In this document: positions 1 through 10,449 of the stretch, piece after piece
How positions within the stretch are numbered: position 1 is the first letter of the stretch
How the letters are laid out: every line of letters starts with the position of its first letter
Source: Rattus norvegicus
Taxonomy: Eukaryota > Chordata > Mammalia > Rodentia > Muridae
Direction of reading: 5' to 3'
NCBI RefSeq assembly: GCF_036323735.1
Contig: NC_086027.1
Span: 88,606,662-88,670,661 of the forward strand
Length of the DNA stretch: 64,000 nt
Notes under the pieces: model-generated
What the model was told of the DNA's origin: nothing
The model's input: only the letters and a program-made list of their open reading frames with translations
Databases searched by the model: none
Made by a program: the position numbers and the translations under genes

Positions 1-1467
1 TGTAGGTTAAAATAATTGGGTAATTTTAAGTTCTGATCTAGCCAGAGTAGAGCCTAGTTACGTGACCAAGGTATTTGTAAATATATTTTGAGTCTGAGTC
101 TTATTTCTGGGAGCATGGGGCTGGGAGGAAGAACTCAGAGATTGCATTTCATAAACCCCGAGTAAACTGTAGCAATATTGGGAGACAGAGACAACGAAGA
201 GCCCACATTTGTTTATGTTGTTTTCTGGGGCACATCTAAAGCTGCTTGCACATGCATTGGCTTGCCTCCCAGGGCCAAGAAAGTAATAGGAGCCTCAATG
301 GTTGAGGCCAAGATGGGAAGACATCTGACATTAAAAATTGGTGAGACTGATCAAAATACACGACTGATGGGTAAAATCAGAGTCTCCTGAATTGTTCCTG
401 TCATAAAAAATGTATGGTCACAGCAATACCACACACCTGGAATGAGCAAACTGACAGTGCCACAAGGAATGTCATGTTGTGTCACCCTGAGCCCTGTATC
501 TTTCCATAACTTCTCAGCCTGACAGACAGCCAACTGGGAAAGCTCTGAGGCTCTTCTAGTCTCTGTTTCTAGGATCTTGGTTCTTCAAACCTAGATGCTC
601 CCTCATGGATCTGCCCCGTCCCCATTCTTCTAAAGTTGGCACAATCAGCAGGAACATGTCTGCAAGTTACCCTTCGTGAGAGGAATCACATCTCCCAACA
701 GCTTTCATCGAGGATTTCTCAAAGGAAAAGTCTTAGTTTCTCAAAGGAAACACTAAAACTTTTACACAAGTGTGTGATGCTCAAGCTGTCAGACCATGCA
801 TGTACTTCCCGAACTATCTTTGTCAGTAGAGAAATATTTCAAACTCTCCAGAGGGTTTCACAAGAGGCACTGTAGGTACTCTACAGGAGTTAGGCGGGGA
901 AGACTTAAGGCTCTCTGTGAAAGGGAGGTAACTGTTCATCCACAAGTAACTGGAGCTAAGATTATGAAGCCAAGAAGAGGCTAGCCTTGAATACAGTCCC
1001 GTAGAATCGAGAAGACTAGATTAAAAACCTTTGTAAGCCATTCCTGAGATTATGCCCCCCAGGCTCTGTCTCTGTCACCCAAATAAGATCACATTTTCTT
1101 AAGATAACTAAACCAGAGGTCAAGCAAGCCAGAGCATACCCCGAGGTGCAGCTCTGATAAGTCCCTACCGGTCCACGTGAGTTAGCATCTTTACAGTTTA
1201 GGGAGGAACAAACCAGAGACGGCAGCTGGAACTGCTGTGGCTTGAAAATACTTCTCCAGGCCACTATAAAGAAGCGTAAGTCCTCGGAACCTCTCATATT
1301 TTTTTTTAACCAGAATCCAACAGGTATGCATGTGTGTTCAATGTATGACACTAACCAATTCATTGGGTCAAGAACTGATATAAACATGTTTAGGAAAGAC
1401 ACTTTCAACCGCTGACATGTATGGAAATGATAGCTAAAATTAAAGGGATATGTAAAGCATATCTGAC
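1..1467. other. Unique non-coding stretch, no gene seen
   Basis: No repeat family, splice-bounded exon or conserved protein segment is recognised here. The longest frame in the area (minus strand, 1016-1540) begins in a poly-T/poly-F stretch created by the A-rich tract at 1468-1510 and has no domain resemblance, so I treat it as chance. Confidence 0.5.
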
Positions 1468-1510
1468 AAAAAAAAAAAAAAAGAAAAGAAAAAAAAGAAG
1501 AAAGAAAAAG
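1468..1510. repeat. A-rich simple sequence
   Basis: A poly-A run passes into an AAG/AAAG-rich stretch of about 43 bp. It could be the degraded tail of an old retroposon, but no SINE body is recognisable directly upstream. Confidence 0.7.
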
Positions 1511-2119
1511 ATAGTGTTTGCTGTCAACTTCCAAAAACATTAGATGAGGAATGCTTTCCCCCCTATTTCCTTCAAGTTTACAGAATGATTTGCTAAGGCC
1601 TCAAATCCAACTTCCATGCCCTCACCAGGGGATGTAGAGTGAGTGAATGAGCCTTTCATCAAGCTCGCTTTCTCCTCTCGTGCACGCCTTCCCGGTTTCC
1701 GTGGATGGTTTAACAGAAGAATTAGAGTGGGGAGAAATATTTGGGGATGAGGTATAAAAAAAAATTCAGTGGATGATAAAGGTGGTGTATATTCTCTCTC
1801 CAAAAAGAAGCACTCATAATGGTCAGATGTGTCTTTTAGTGTGCAGACTTAGGCCACTAAATCTATAATGTTTTAGATGGTTGAGTTCCTCATCTAGCCT
1901 ACAAGAGAAGGCCCTAGGACTAAAATGATACAGACTAGTGACTTACAATCTTTAAAAACAGGGAAACAATTTTGTTGCATTAAAAAAGAAAAAGTGTAAC
2001 AGATATCATTCTTTGGGAGATACAAAATAAACACGAATTCACAAATATTTCAATAAAAAAGCAAATTATTTTTATTAAACATAATTAAGAACCACTGTAA
2101 AACTATTTTTACATTTCAA
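1511..2119. other. Non-coding stretch, AT-rich at its end
   Basis: Nothing recognisable as a gene or repeat. From about 2030 the sequence becomes strongly AT-rich, just before the B4-type SINE that follows. Confidence 0.45.
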
Positions 2120-2290
2120 TTATTTGTGGAAGGAGAGTGTGTGTGCTATGATATTTGTGTGGAGATCAGAGAGGGCAATTTACAGGAATCATTTTTTGTT
2201 CCTTCTGCCATGTGGTTGAACTTAGGTCATTAGATTTGGTGGCAAGTGCTTGGCTAAGCCAAAAATACATCCCCTCCAGCCCCCTTTTAT
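2120..2290 (-). mobile_element. B4/RSINE1-type SINE
   Basis: Read on the minus strand, this begins with a degraded 'GGCTGGAGGGGATG' head. It continues through the diagnostic B4/RSINE middle ('GACCTAAGTTCAA', then 'CACATGGCAGAAGGA') and ends with 'CCTCTCTGATCTCCACACAAAT', the usual 3' part of this rodent family. It is strongly diverged, so it is old within rodents. Non-autonomous and non-coding. Confidence 0.75.
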
Positions 2291-3149
2291 ATCTCCTATT
2301 GAGACATTGTTTATTCAGTCTATACTCAAAGCTCATCTTTGACCATAACTTTACTGGTCCTTTGAAATGATACTGATGCTCTCTGTGGGTCCCCCACTCA
2401 TTGATGAGAGCCCAGCACTCTTTAAATTGATGCTGGTGAACCATGCACACTAAGGGTTCTAAGAACAAACTGATTACAAAAAATATTTCTGAAATAAAGA
2501 TGTTTCTTAAAAAAAAAAAAAGCACACGCCTTAAACAGCAAGCTCCATCAACCCACTGTAAGAAAATAAAAAGAGATCTGGGTCCAGGAACTGAGTATTT
2601 CTAGAAGGAACATCATCCCAATAAGTAGCTAGTTACACTGGCAATTTTAATTGCAACTTAAATCTCCAATGGAAGCGGCACTGTGGGTAGCCTTTTAGTA
2701 GCTCAGCGTACTTGCCCTCTAGCTTTTGTGTGCTCTCTTGCTAACTGTTTGCACCTGCTACCCTTGGACAACTGCCAGGGGGAAGCAAAGCCCACTTTTC
2801 TTAGTGGGCCTTAAGTGTTTACAGACACTATTTCCTCCCAGAAGGCTAATAGCCATTGACTCCTAGTCTTGCTGTAAATGACTCTAAAACGCCCATGAGC
2901 TCTGTAGTGGGACTTGGCCCAGATATATCTCTGGCTCAGCTTCTTTCTTTCCTAACACCCTCTCTTCCCATCCCACTGCTGGGTTTGCTTGGGAAATGCT
3001 TCCTTACCAAGTCACCTTGTTGCTTCTGGGAGAACGCGACCTAGGCCACCCAACGCTGAATGGTAGTTAATGACATCCACCCAACAGTGCCACTCACTGT
3101 TAAGAAAACAAAACAGTCATACATCAGTAGTAATTGGTCCTGGCTATTT
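2291..3149. other. Non-coding stretch, no gene seen
   Basis: Mostly unique sequence. A 13-A run near 2508-2520 follows 'AATAAAG', so it may be the end of an old L1 or processed insertion, but no body can be identified upstream. Confidence 0.45.
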
Positions 3150-3262
3150 TGGGGACTGTTTATTTTTGTAGCTGAGACACTTTTGCTATACAGCCCCAGC
3201 CGGACTCAATCCTGTGCCTCAGCCTCCCTAGTGCTGAAACAGACATACGCCAGTTGACAACC
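3150..3262 (-). mobile_element. Old B1-type SINE fragment
   Basis: The plus strand reads like the reverse complement of a B1 (7SL-derived) element. A 'GAGACACTTTTGCTATACAG' stretch corresponds to the common 'GGTCTCACTATGTAG', followed by 'CTCAGCCTCCCTAGTGCTG' (the B1 'CCTCCCGAGTGCTGGG' motif). It is badly diverged and lacks a clear end. Confidence 0.5.
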
Positions 3263-3699
3263 AAAACTATTTATCATATGAGCAACTATGCGAAAATTAT
3301 ACCTGCATGCAACAAGACTAATGGACATTGCTGAGTTAGCATTATATGACTGTTTCGATGACAACACTTCTCTGCAGATCGTTATGTATTTTGCAAAGTT
3401 TCAGGAAAAAAAAAAACCCAGCATACTTAAACAGCATACTTAGAACAGGATCTTTTATTTCTGCTTCTAAAAGCACATGTGACAGGAGCTGGGATTCTAT
3501 GTCAGCCTAAAGGTGAAGGCTGGACGCAAAGAGAGCAGAGAAAGCCGCAGAGCACAGGAACGGTACTTAAGTCAGAAGAACACGGGAAAAGGAGATCTGT
3601 GGACACACAACACAGTCAGCTCCTTTCTCATACTCCCAGGTCAATGTCACAGGCTGCCCACGTTCTTCTGTCAATAGTGGTTCATCTACTCTGATGAGC
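3263..3699. other. Non-coding stretch, no gene seen
   Basis: Nothing recognised apart from a short A-run at about 3404-3416. The 71-codon frame at 3479-3694 has no family resemblance. Confidence 0.45.
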
Positions 3700-3840
3700 A
3701 ACTTGATCTATTTGTCTCTATGTCTCCCCATCAGACACTTAAAGGCAGAGATAATTATTTATTAATATCTTATGCCATGCGTTTAGTATAGTAACTGGAT
3801 TTTAGAAGGAAGTCAATACATGCTTATGAAACAAATTGTA
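3700..3840 (+). mobile_element. Probable L2 3' end fragment
   Basis: The order of a short T/C-rich stretch, 'TTAAAGGCAGAGATAATTAT', 'ATGCCATGCGTTTAGTATAG' and 'GGAAGTCAATACATGCTTATG' follows the L2 3' end. That end has the gist 'gagggcagggac ... tagtgcctggcacatagtagg ... caataaatgtttg'. Highly diverged, as expected for a repeat that predates placental mammals. MIR shares this tail, so the family is uncertain. Confidence 0.4.
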
Positions 3841-4066
3841 ATTCAATAGAAGTTAACTGTTCTGTTCCTATTTTATGTGAGAGCGGCAATTAAATTCTTC
3901 TGCCCAGTTCTAACTTGCTTAAATTCTATAGAAGACACTCTTAAGTACTTGAGAAGAATGCCATCATTAACTGGATGCATTATCACTACAGTCTGAAGAG
4001 TTTATCCTCCCAAAATTCATTTATTCAAGTCCTAACCTGCCATGTGCATTTTCAGAAGTTGATTCC

Positions 4067-4192
4067 TGCTGGACATGGTAGTGCACACCTTTAATCCCAG
4101 ACACATCTCTCATGAACTCAAAGCTAGCTTCATCTACATAGTGAATTCCAGGTCACCCAGCCGGGATATACATCGAGACTCTGTCTCAATCA
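4067..4192 (+). mobile_element. B1 SINE with tail converted to minisatellite
   Basis: 'GCTGGACATGGTAGTGCACACCTTTAATCCCAG' is the B1 5' end with the Pol III A-box region. 'AGCTAGCTTCATCTACATAG' and 'GAGACTCTGTCTCAA' are the middle and 3' end. Where a poly-A tail should start, the sequence instead runs into GTC and ATC triplets, which suggests that the tail seeded the following array. Confidence 0.85.
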
Positions 4193-4344
4193 TTGTCGTC
4201 GTCGTCGTCGTCATCATCATCATGACCATCATCATCATGACCACCACCACCATCATCATCATCATGACCACCACCATCATCATCATCATCATGACCACCA
4301 CCATCATCATCATCATCATGACCACCACCACCATCATCATCATG

Positions 4345-4376
<32 letters not shown>

Positions 4377-4458
4377 GACCACCACCATCATCATCATCAT
4401 CATGACCACCACCACCATCATCATGACCACCACCACCATCATCATCACCATCATCATG

Positions 4459-4490
<32 letters not shown>

Positions 4491-4733
4491 GACCACCACC
4501 ACCACCACCATCATCATCATCATGACCACCACCACCATCATCATCATGACCACCACCACCATCATCATCATGACCACCACCATCATCATCATCATCATCA
4601 TGACCACCCCACCACCACCATCATCATCATGACCACCACCACCATCATCATCATGACCACCACCACCATCATCATCATGACCACCACCACCACCACCATC
4701 ATCATCATGACCACCACCACCATCATCATCATG

Positions 4734-4767
<34 letters not shown>

Positions 4768-4853
4768 TGACCACCACCACCACCACCATCATCATCATGA
4801 CCACCACCACCACCACCATCATCATCATGACCACCACCACCATCATCATCATG

Positions 4854-4887
<34 letters not shown>

Positions 4888-4943
4888 TGACCACCACCAC
4901 CACCACCATCATCATCATGACCACCACCACCACCATCATCATG

Positions 4944-4977
<34 letters not shown>

Positions 4978-5000
4978 TGACCACCATCACCACCACCACA
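4193..5000. repeat. Compound ATC/ACC minisatellite with 120-bp higher-order unit
   Basis: About 810 bp built almost wholly of triplets: five GTCs, then alternating blocks of CAT and CAC joined by 'ATGACC'. I count about 28 ATGACC junctions, with CAT and CAC block lengths varying between them. The segments 4681-4800 and 4801-4920 are identical over 120 bp, an exact tandem higher-order duplication, and 4921-4980 is a shortened third relative. Triplet phase is broken only by one extra C near 4608-4611. Both strands stay open in several frames (Thr/Ile, His/Asp, Val/Met), but this follows from composition and there is no gene context. Confidence 0.97.
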
Positions 5001-5194
5001 GACAACTAGTCCTGCTTGATGTGCGAGGAAAACAACTAGAGGGTACTGTCTGCAAACAGCAAGTCTTTACCAACTACTGTAGATGCCAGTGTCTTAGACT
5101 TAGACTTCCCTGACTCTAGGACCGTGAGAAATAAATCTCTTGTTTGTAAGCTCGCCAGTTAATGGCATTTTTTACAGCAGATTAAATGTACAAG

Positions 5195-5400
5195 ACCTCT
5201 CCTAAATGCCAGACACAGCACTTTATATTGAAAAGGCAATTTAATCCTCCACTTAAGCAGTAGGAATTAGTTGTCCTATGTTACAAATGGTGGAAACTGG
5301 GGATCTTAAAAAAAAAAACATGAATAGCATACGTAGGTTGTACAACTCGGACGTGGTAAGAGAGCCCAGGTCAAAAGCCTTGATTTTTGGCTAATATGCT
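5195..5400 (-). mobile_element. MIR SINE
   Basis: Reads as the reverse complement of MIR: 'CTAAATGCCAGACACAGCAC', 'AATTTAATCCTCCACTTAAG', 'TACAAATGGTGGAAACTGGG', then 'GAGAGCCCAGGTCAAAAGCC'. These follow the MIR order of 'gccaggcactgt', 'taatcctcacaac', 'acagatgaggaaactgag' and 'cgaacccagg'. A short A-run sits in the middle. Ancient mammalian SINE. Confidence 0.75.
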
Positions 5401-5539
5401 TCCTTTGGTGGAGATTACAGGCCAATGGAGGAAAAGGTGAAGAAGAAACATTGTGTTCCTCTACCTGGGCTTAACTCACCAAACACTTGGAGCAAACAAG
5501 TGGCCACAGCTTTCAAGAGTGCCAAACTGAACATACTGT

Positions 5540-5650
5540 TTGTTACTCTAGGCTGGTGGTTTCCATCCAGGGTAGGGGCAATTCTGTCCCCAAGGGTTAT
5601 TTGGGAACACTTTTGGTTGTCTCACTTGGGTTAGCAGTGCTGTGCTGTCA
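5540..5650. mobile_element. MER20-like hAT-Charlie fragment
   Basis: 'GGCTGGTGGTTTCCATCCAG', 'GGGGCAATTCTGTCCCCAAG' and 'ACACTTTTGGTTGTCTCACT' match the recognisable MER20 pattern ('ggttctcaacc... ggcaattttgccccc... catttttggttgtcac'). Non-autonomous DNA transposon remnant; the second half is missing or unrecognisable. Confidence 0.6.
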
Positions 5651-6550
5651 AGTGGACACCGCTCCTCAGGGGCATAAGCATCTTAGGGTATGAGTCAGCT
5701 CCCATACCTTATACCTCAGGACTCCAAGAAAACCTATGCTCTGACGCACGGAAGAACACACATTTCCATTCTGCCCAGGTCACCCCTGACGTTGCTGGCT
5801 TCCCATCATTTAGAATCCTAGCCAAGGCCATGGCAGTTCTGACACCAATTTACAGCAAGATTCTCTCTGGAACTTTTAACCTGAAACTTTCCTGTGCAGA
5901 AGAGGAAGGAATCCAGCCAATTACTTCTGCGCATCCTAGAAGGGGAGGCTTACGACCGGCAATTACAGCTTCCGCCTGATAGTTCACCCCATCCAATGTG
6001 TCAACTCCAGTTTGCTGCAGCCCGTGGAAGAACTTTGAGGCTGGAAGCAGAGATACAAGGCGTTCTAATGAGTTTCTGCTTCCAGCAAGAAACATGGAGA
6101 GGTGGTAAGACCAGGCTGAGTCACCAGCAGTTATTTCCCTAAACTCTCCAAAGAGCAGCAGCAGGGAGCCAACTGACATCACTTCTTCTGCCCTTGGTCC
6201 ATCCTTCTGCTCACCGACTCTCGGCTCTCTCCCCATGGGTGCTATGTTTTGCTAAACCAAAGCTACACTATCATTCAAGTTCAGGAATTGGAACTGTCAA
6301 GTAAGGAGAGAAGAGTCAGGCACCCCGTGTGCCCCCCACACCTTATGTTATGTTATGTGCTCTGTCCCTGGCACTTCTGAACCCTCTCTATGCAGTACCT
6401 GCAGGGATGAGCCACTCTGAGTCCCAACCCCCACTTTACTCCCTCCTCCATCCGTTGAGACCCATTTAGTTAGCCAGGAAAGACTACTTGGTAAATAAGT
6501 TCTGTATTAGGTCTCAAGATGATCCCATGCCAAATTACCTTAAAAAGTGA

Positions 6551-6552
<2 letters not shown>
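5651..6552. other. Unique stretch, no gene seen
   Basis: The 128-codon minus-strand frame at 5850-6236 is the longest here. It has no poly-amino-acid bias, but no recognisable domain, splice sites or homologous family either. I do not call it a gene. Confidence 0.45.

Positions 6553-6590
<38 letters not shown>
6553..6590. repeat. (GT)19 microsatellite
   Basis: An uninterrupted GT dinucleotide run of 38 bp, likely polymorphic in length. Confidence 0.98.
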
Positions 6591-6592
<2 letters not shown>

Positions 6593-7898
6593 ATCGTCAC
6601 GGGAGGGGTGCCTTCTTTGGTAGAAGGAGAGTCCCAATAAGTGGGTAGGTGACACCAGTGAGTGGGTAGGTGACATCTGAGCCCTGAAAAGCACAGAGAT
6701 AATTTGTCCAGGCCCTGAGGCCCAGCTTTGAGAACACTACCAGAGGATGTGGGCTTTAATCAGGCAGGAACCCGGAAGGTCCTCCCACTCCTATTTCAGG
6801 CGGTGGGGATGGTGAGCAAGGAAATCCACATTGAGCCATGCAGAGAGGAATCCAGACCGCTGGGGCTCAATTTCACAGCTAAAGCCTCTTGACTCCCCTA
6901 AAGTCCGGGTAGTATTAAGAACTTTCTGATTTTAAGCACAGCCATCCACTCCTCTACTCCTCAAATACTAAGGTAGTATTTGAGGCTACCAGAAGAGAAC
7001 CAGGCCATGGTGTGAGCATTCTGTCAGCATGTGATGATGGCACCCATGAGGTGCAGTTGCTGTTTCAACGTGCATACCAAATTGATGACTGAATAATATA
7101 ATTAGCATCTCCCCTCAAGGTTCTCAACCCAAGTGGTCTGGACCCTTGGACATCATCACTAAAGACAATTGCATTTCTCAGAAACGTATAAAAGTAGGTA
7201 GGGAAGTGCTGTGGCATTCCCCAGGAGAAGGGAGGGACCACTGGTAGCCACAAAAAGCCCTCCAACAATCAGGAAGTGCATAATCTAATCTGTCAACAGA
7301 ACTGGGGTTGGTATGGCCTGCTTTTAGAGAAGAATGAGACTTTAACCAAACCATCATGCTACTGAGGCGAAACTTAAATTCATGTTTACCTAGCCCTGGT
7401 ACCTCTTGCACTGAAAGCAAGTAGGCTGTACAGCAAAGGAAGCCAAGACACACCCACCCAGAGAGGGACCCGGAAGCTGTCTACAGAAAGCCCTGCCCTG
7501 CTCAGTGCGGACTGGAGAATGAGCTGTTTATAACTAGCCCAGGGGCAGTGGGAGAGGTGAGAAAGCTGTTCATTAAGACGTTGGTCAAGTGGGTAAAACA
7601 CCTTTGATACTTCAGGCACTTTCTTTCTCTTTTCAGGCCATCCTAATCCCCCAGGCTTTGCAAGGCACATGTGACCAATGCTCGAGTGGAAACCCTGCTC
7701 TGCAGGCAGCTGACAAGCAACACACCAGAGCCCAAACCAGAGAGCAGCTGAAAAAACTCCCCATGCTCGTGTCTACCTTCCCGTACCCCCCTTTCTCAGC
7801 CACCAGTCACTGTACATTGTAAGCAGCAGGACCCCAATTCCCAATCGTTCTCAGCTTTCATATTAAAAGTATCCATATCAATAAAAAGGAAAACTGAT
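6591..7898. other. Unique stretch, no gene seen
   Basis: No repeat family is recognised. A duplicated 'GAGTGGGTAGGTGACA' (about 6638-6675) is a short local tandem. Overlapping short frames on both strands are uninformative. Confidence 0.45.
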
Positions 7899-8247
7899 TG
7901 TCTTAGGGTTTCATTGCTGTGAAGAGATACCGTGACCAAGGCAACTCTTATAAAGGACAACATTTAACTGGGGCTGGCTTACACTTTCAGAGATTCAGTG
8001 CATTCTATCATTATGGTGGGAAGCATGGCAGTGAGCAGGCAGATATGGTGCTGGAGGAGCCAACCAAGGGTTCTGCATCTTCATTGCAAGGAAGCCAGGA
8101 ACAGACTGTCTCACATGTAGCTAGGAGGAGGGTCTCAAAGCCCACACCAACAGTGATGCACTGCCCCAAAAAAGTGACACCTACTCCAACAAGGCCACAC
8201 TTCCTAATAGTGCCACTCCCTGGGCCAAGCATATTCAAACCACCACA
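7899..8247 (-). mobile_element. ORR1-type MaLR solo LTR
   Basis: Starts 'TGTCTTAGGGTTTCATTGCT' and ends 'CATATTCAAACCACCACA'. This is the reverse complement of the ORR1 LTR, which opens with 'tgtggtggtttgaatatgcttggcccagg' and closes with 'aaccctaactaagaca'. The TG...CA termini are present. Internal landmarks include 'GGAAGCATGGCAG', 'TGGTGCTGGAGGAG' and 'CCAACAAGGCCACACTTCC'. Solo LTR, no retroviral coding sequence. Confidence 0.85.
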
Positions 8248-8324
8248 CTGACAACCTGAAAAATTAATTAAAACAAAACAAACAGTCCCTCCCCCCAAAC
8301 CTTTGGCTCTTCAAAAAAGATCCT

Positions 8325-8596
8325 GTAAAGAGGCTAGGCAGAGAGCTCAGTTGGTGAAAAGTATTTGGTGCTCAAAACATGATAACAAGTGTGATCCCTA
8401 GCATCCATGCAAAAAGCTGGTATGGTGTGGGCTTGTAGTCACACCGTGTTATGGAGGCAAAGATTCAGATTTCTGGGGCTTACTGGGCCACTAGTCAGCC
8501 TAGCCCAAATAGTGAACCTCAAACCAGTAAAAAGCTTGTTTCAAAATACAAGGTGAGTAGCTCTTGAGAAATGATACCTGCAACTGACCTCTGGTT

Positions 8597-8599
<3 letters not shown>
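8325..8599 (+). mobile_element. B4-type (ID-B1 composite) SINE
   Basis: An ID-like head ('GGCTAGGCAGAGAGCTCAGT', then 'GTGTGATCCCTAGCATCCAT') is joined to a B1-like second half ('AAAAGCTGGTATGGTGTGGG'). It then has the B4 landmarks 'GGGGCTTACTGGGCCACTAG' and 'AATACAAGGTGAGTAGC' and a CA-rich 3' end. That end has grown into the long array that follows. Confidence 0.8.
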
Positions 8600-8656
<57 letters not shown>

Positions 8657-9096
8657 TGCACACACATATATACATGTACATACACACACATGCATATACA
8701 CATACATACACATATATACATGCATACATACATACACACAAATGCACACATACATACATACACACATACATACACACACAAATGCACACATACATTCACA
8801 CATATACATGCACATACACATATGGACATACACATATATACACACATAGACATGCACATGCACACACATACACATAGATAAACAGACGTACATACATGCA
8901 CACATACACATACATGTATACACAAATGCACACATATACGTCATGCACATACATACACGGACACACACATATACACACATACTTGCATGCACACACATAT
9001 AAATGCACACTTACATACATATACACACATGTACATACACATAGATATACACACATGCACATATAAGCATACATACACACACACACATACACACAT
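8600..9096. repeat. CA-rich cryptic microsatellite array
   Basis: A pure (CA)27-28 run (8600-8655) passes into about 440 bp of interrupted CACATA, TACATA and CAAATGCA units. All the TG/CA-type frames here (repeats of Cys-Val or Thr-His) are simple-sequence artefacts. The array begins exactly at the 3' end of the B4 SINE, whose tail is naturally CA-rich. Confidence 0.97.
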
Positions 9097-9299
9097 CTGT
9101 TAAAAAAACACAAGAAAGCTCGTACAATATGAATGACTGGTAGACTGCATGTATCCATGCTAATTTGCTGGTTGTACCGATGCTCCACTGTTAGGCAAAG
9201 TACTGTCTTTGTACAGACCTATAAAGGTACATGAGGTAGTGTCATAATTAGAAAACATGATGTGTCTTGGGTTCACTCACAGGCTAGCTCTTCATGTAA
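9097..9299. other. Short unique stretch
   Basis: Nothing recognised between the CA array and the B3 SINE. Confidence 0.4.
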
Positions 9300-9526
9300 A
9301 GACTTAGGATTTATTTTATTTTACATGTATGGGTGTTTTGCCTACATGCATATTTGTGTTCCACCTGGGTGTCTGGTACCCACAGAGGCCAAAAGATGGC
9401 ACTGGATCCCCTGAAACTGGAGTCACAGATGGTTGGGAGCCACTCTGTGTGTGCTGGGAATTGAACCCAGGTCCTCTAGGGAGAACAGTCTATACACTTA
9501 ACCACTGAGCCATCTGCTGGAGAGCT
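9300..9526 (-). mobile_element. B3 SINE
   Basis: The plus strand reads 'ATGTATGGGTGTTTTGCCTA', 'CCCACAGAGGCCAAAAGATGG', 'GGGAATTGAACCCAGGTCCT' and 'CACTTAACCACTGAGCCATC'. This is the full reverse complement of a B3 (B2-related, tRNA-derived) SINE. The Pol III B box lies in the GAACCC region. Confidence 0.9.
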
Positions 9527-10449
9527 TGGGGAGAGTTCTTAAGGTCCATATCAATGCTGGCTTCTGTTTACCACCATGACCACTATAGCCAGAGGTGATG
9601 ATCTCATTCTCTGAGGGTCTACAGACCACCTTAACCTTAACCTCAACTACAAAAGACTTGACCCCTGACTCCTGGAAACAAGAAGTCACCTTATTTATTC
9701 ACCATGGTCTCTCTTTTCCACTGCTGATACATTTCCTATATTTCTTCAATACAAGAGGGATTCTAAGGTCTAAGGTATGACATCACAAGATCTCTGAATC
9801 TGGGCACTTTGAATCTAGGAACATAACATAAGGGCCTCTGTCCTCAGGACAGTAGTGCGTTGTGCTATTCCACTGACAGTCCCCACCACAGGGTTGGAAA
9901 TGACCACAGAGCACCTGGTCAGCTTGGGAAATGGGAGTCGGGCTCTGGCAATTTTCCTTGTGTTTTTTAACACGGCTGCCAAGCACATGAATACGAAGTG
10001 TTTTCCTACCAGCCCGGAACTGAAATAGTGTGTGATTAAACTCAAGCAATTTTTGAAGGTTTCAGTGTAGTAGGGCCAGACAGACCCTGTCTCAGTGGTC
10101 GCGAGATTTAATGGAGGCTGTCTGGGTTTTAAGCGGACTCTCAGAACTGTTTTGTTTGTTTACATGGGCGGGATGACAGGAAACAGGAAGTGCTTGATAA
10201 CCACTCAGAGAGTGCTTACCAATAATGTAGGACCACTCTAAAAAGCCCACTAGGGTGACCCCAGAACAACAGGCAATCTGGGAGAAAAGGCTTAAGTGTT
10301 TATAAGCAGACCACCAAAATACAGTGTTCCTGCATATAGATATCCCCTTAACAATTTTCATGGAAATCCAAGGAAGCCCTGGGCTGGTCCTATCCACTAA
10401 ACTTGCTATTTGCCAGGCCTTACTAAGTAGCATCACCCACTACCTAAGT
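9527..10449. other. Unique stretch, no gene seen
   Basis: No recognisable repeat. Minus-strand frames at 9783-10049 and 10092-10436 have no domain or exon support. Confidence 0.4.

Larger units (their letters stand above)
3995..5190 (+). mobile_element. MLT1/MST-type MaLR LTR, interrupted
   Basis: The 5' part (about 3995-4066) has 'CCAAAATTCATTTATTCAAG TCCTAACC', typical of the start of MLT1/MST MaLR LTRs. The 3' part (about 5075-5190) has 'GACTCTAGGACCGTGAGAAATAAAT', the typical MLT1/MST end. The middle is displaced by a B1 SINE and the ATC/ACC minisatellite. This gives a relative age order: LTR first, then B1, then array growth. The element is a solo LTR with no internal coding sequence. 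Confidence 0.6.

Noticed and set aside
1016..1540. 174-codon minus-strand frame resembling a hydrophobic protein
   Set aside because: The Phe/Ser-rich start comes from the A-rich tract at 1468-1510. The rest shows no family signal.
4193..5000. CRISPR-like array (regular repeats and spacers)
   Set aside because: No unique spacers. All units are triplet-based, and the DNA is clearly mammalian.
4075..5009. Long Thr/Ile, Val/Met and His/Asp frames on both strands
   Set aside because: A direct consequence of the ATC/ACC triplet array, which cannot form stop codons.
8500..9188. Cys-Val and Thr-His repeat frames on both strands
   Set aside because: CA/TG microsatellite artefact. The same holds for the frames at 25386-25920, 35560-35907 and 54443-54761.
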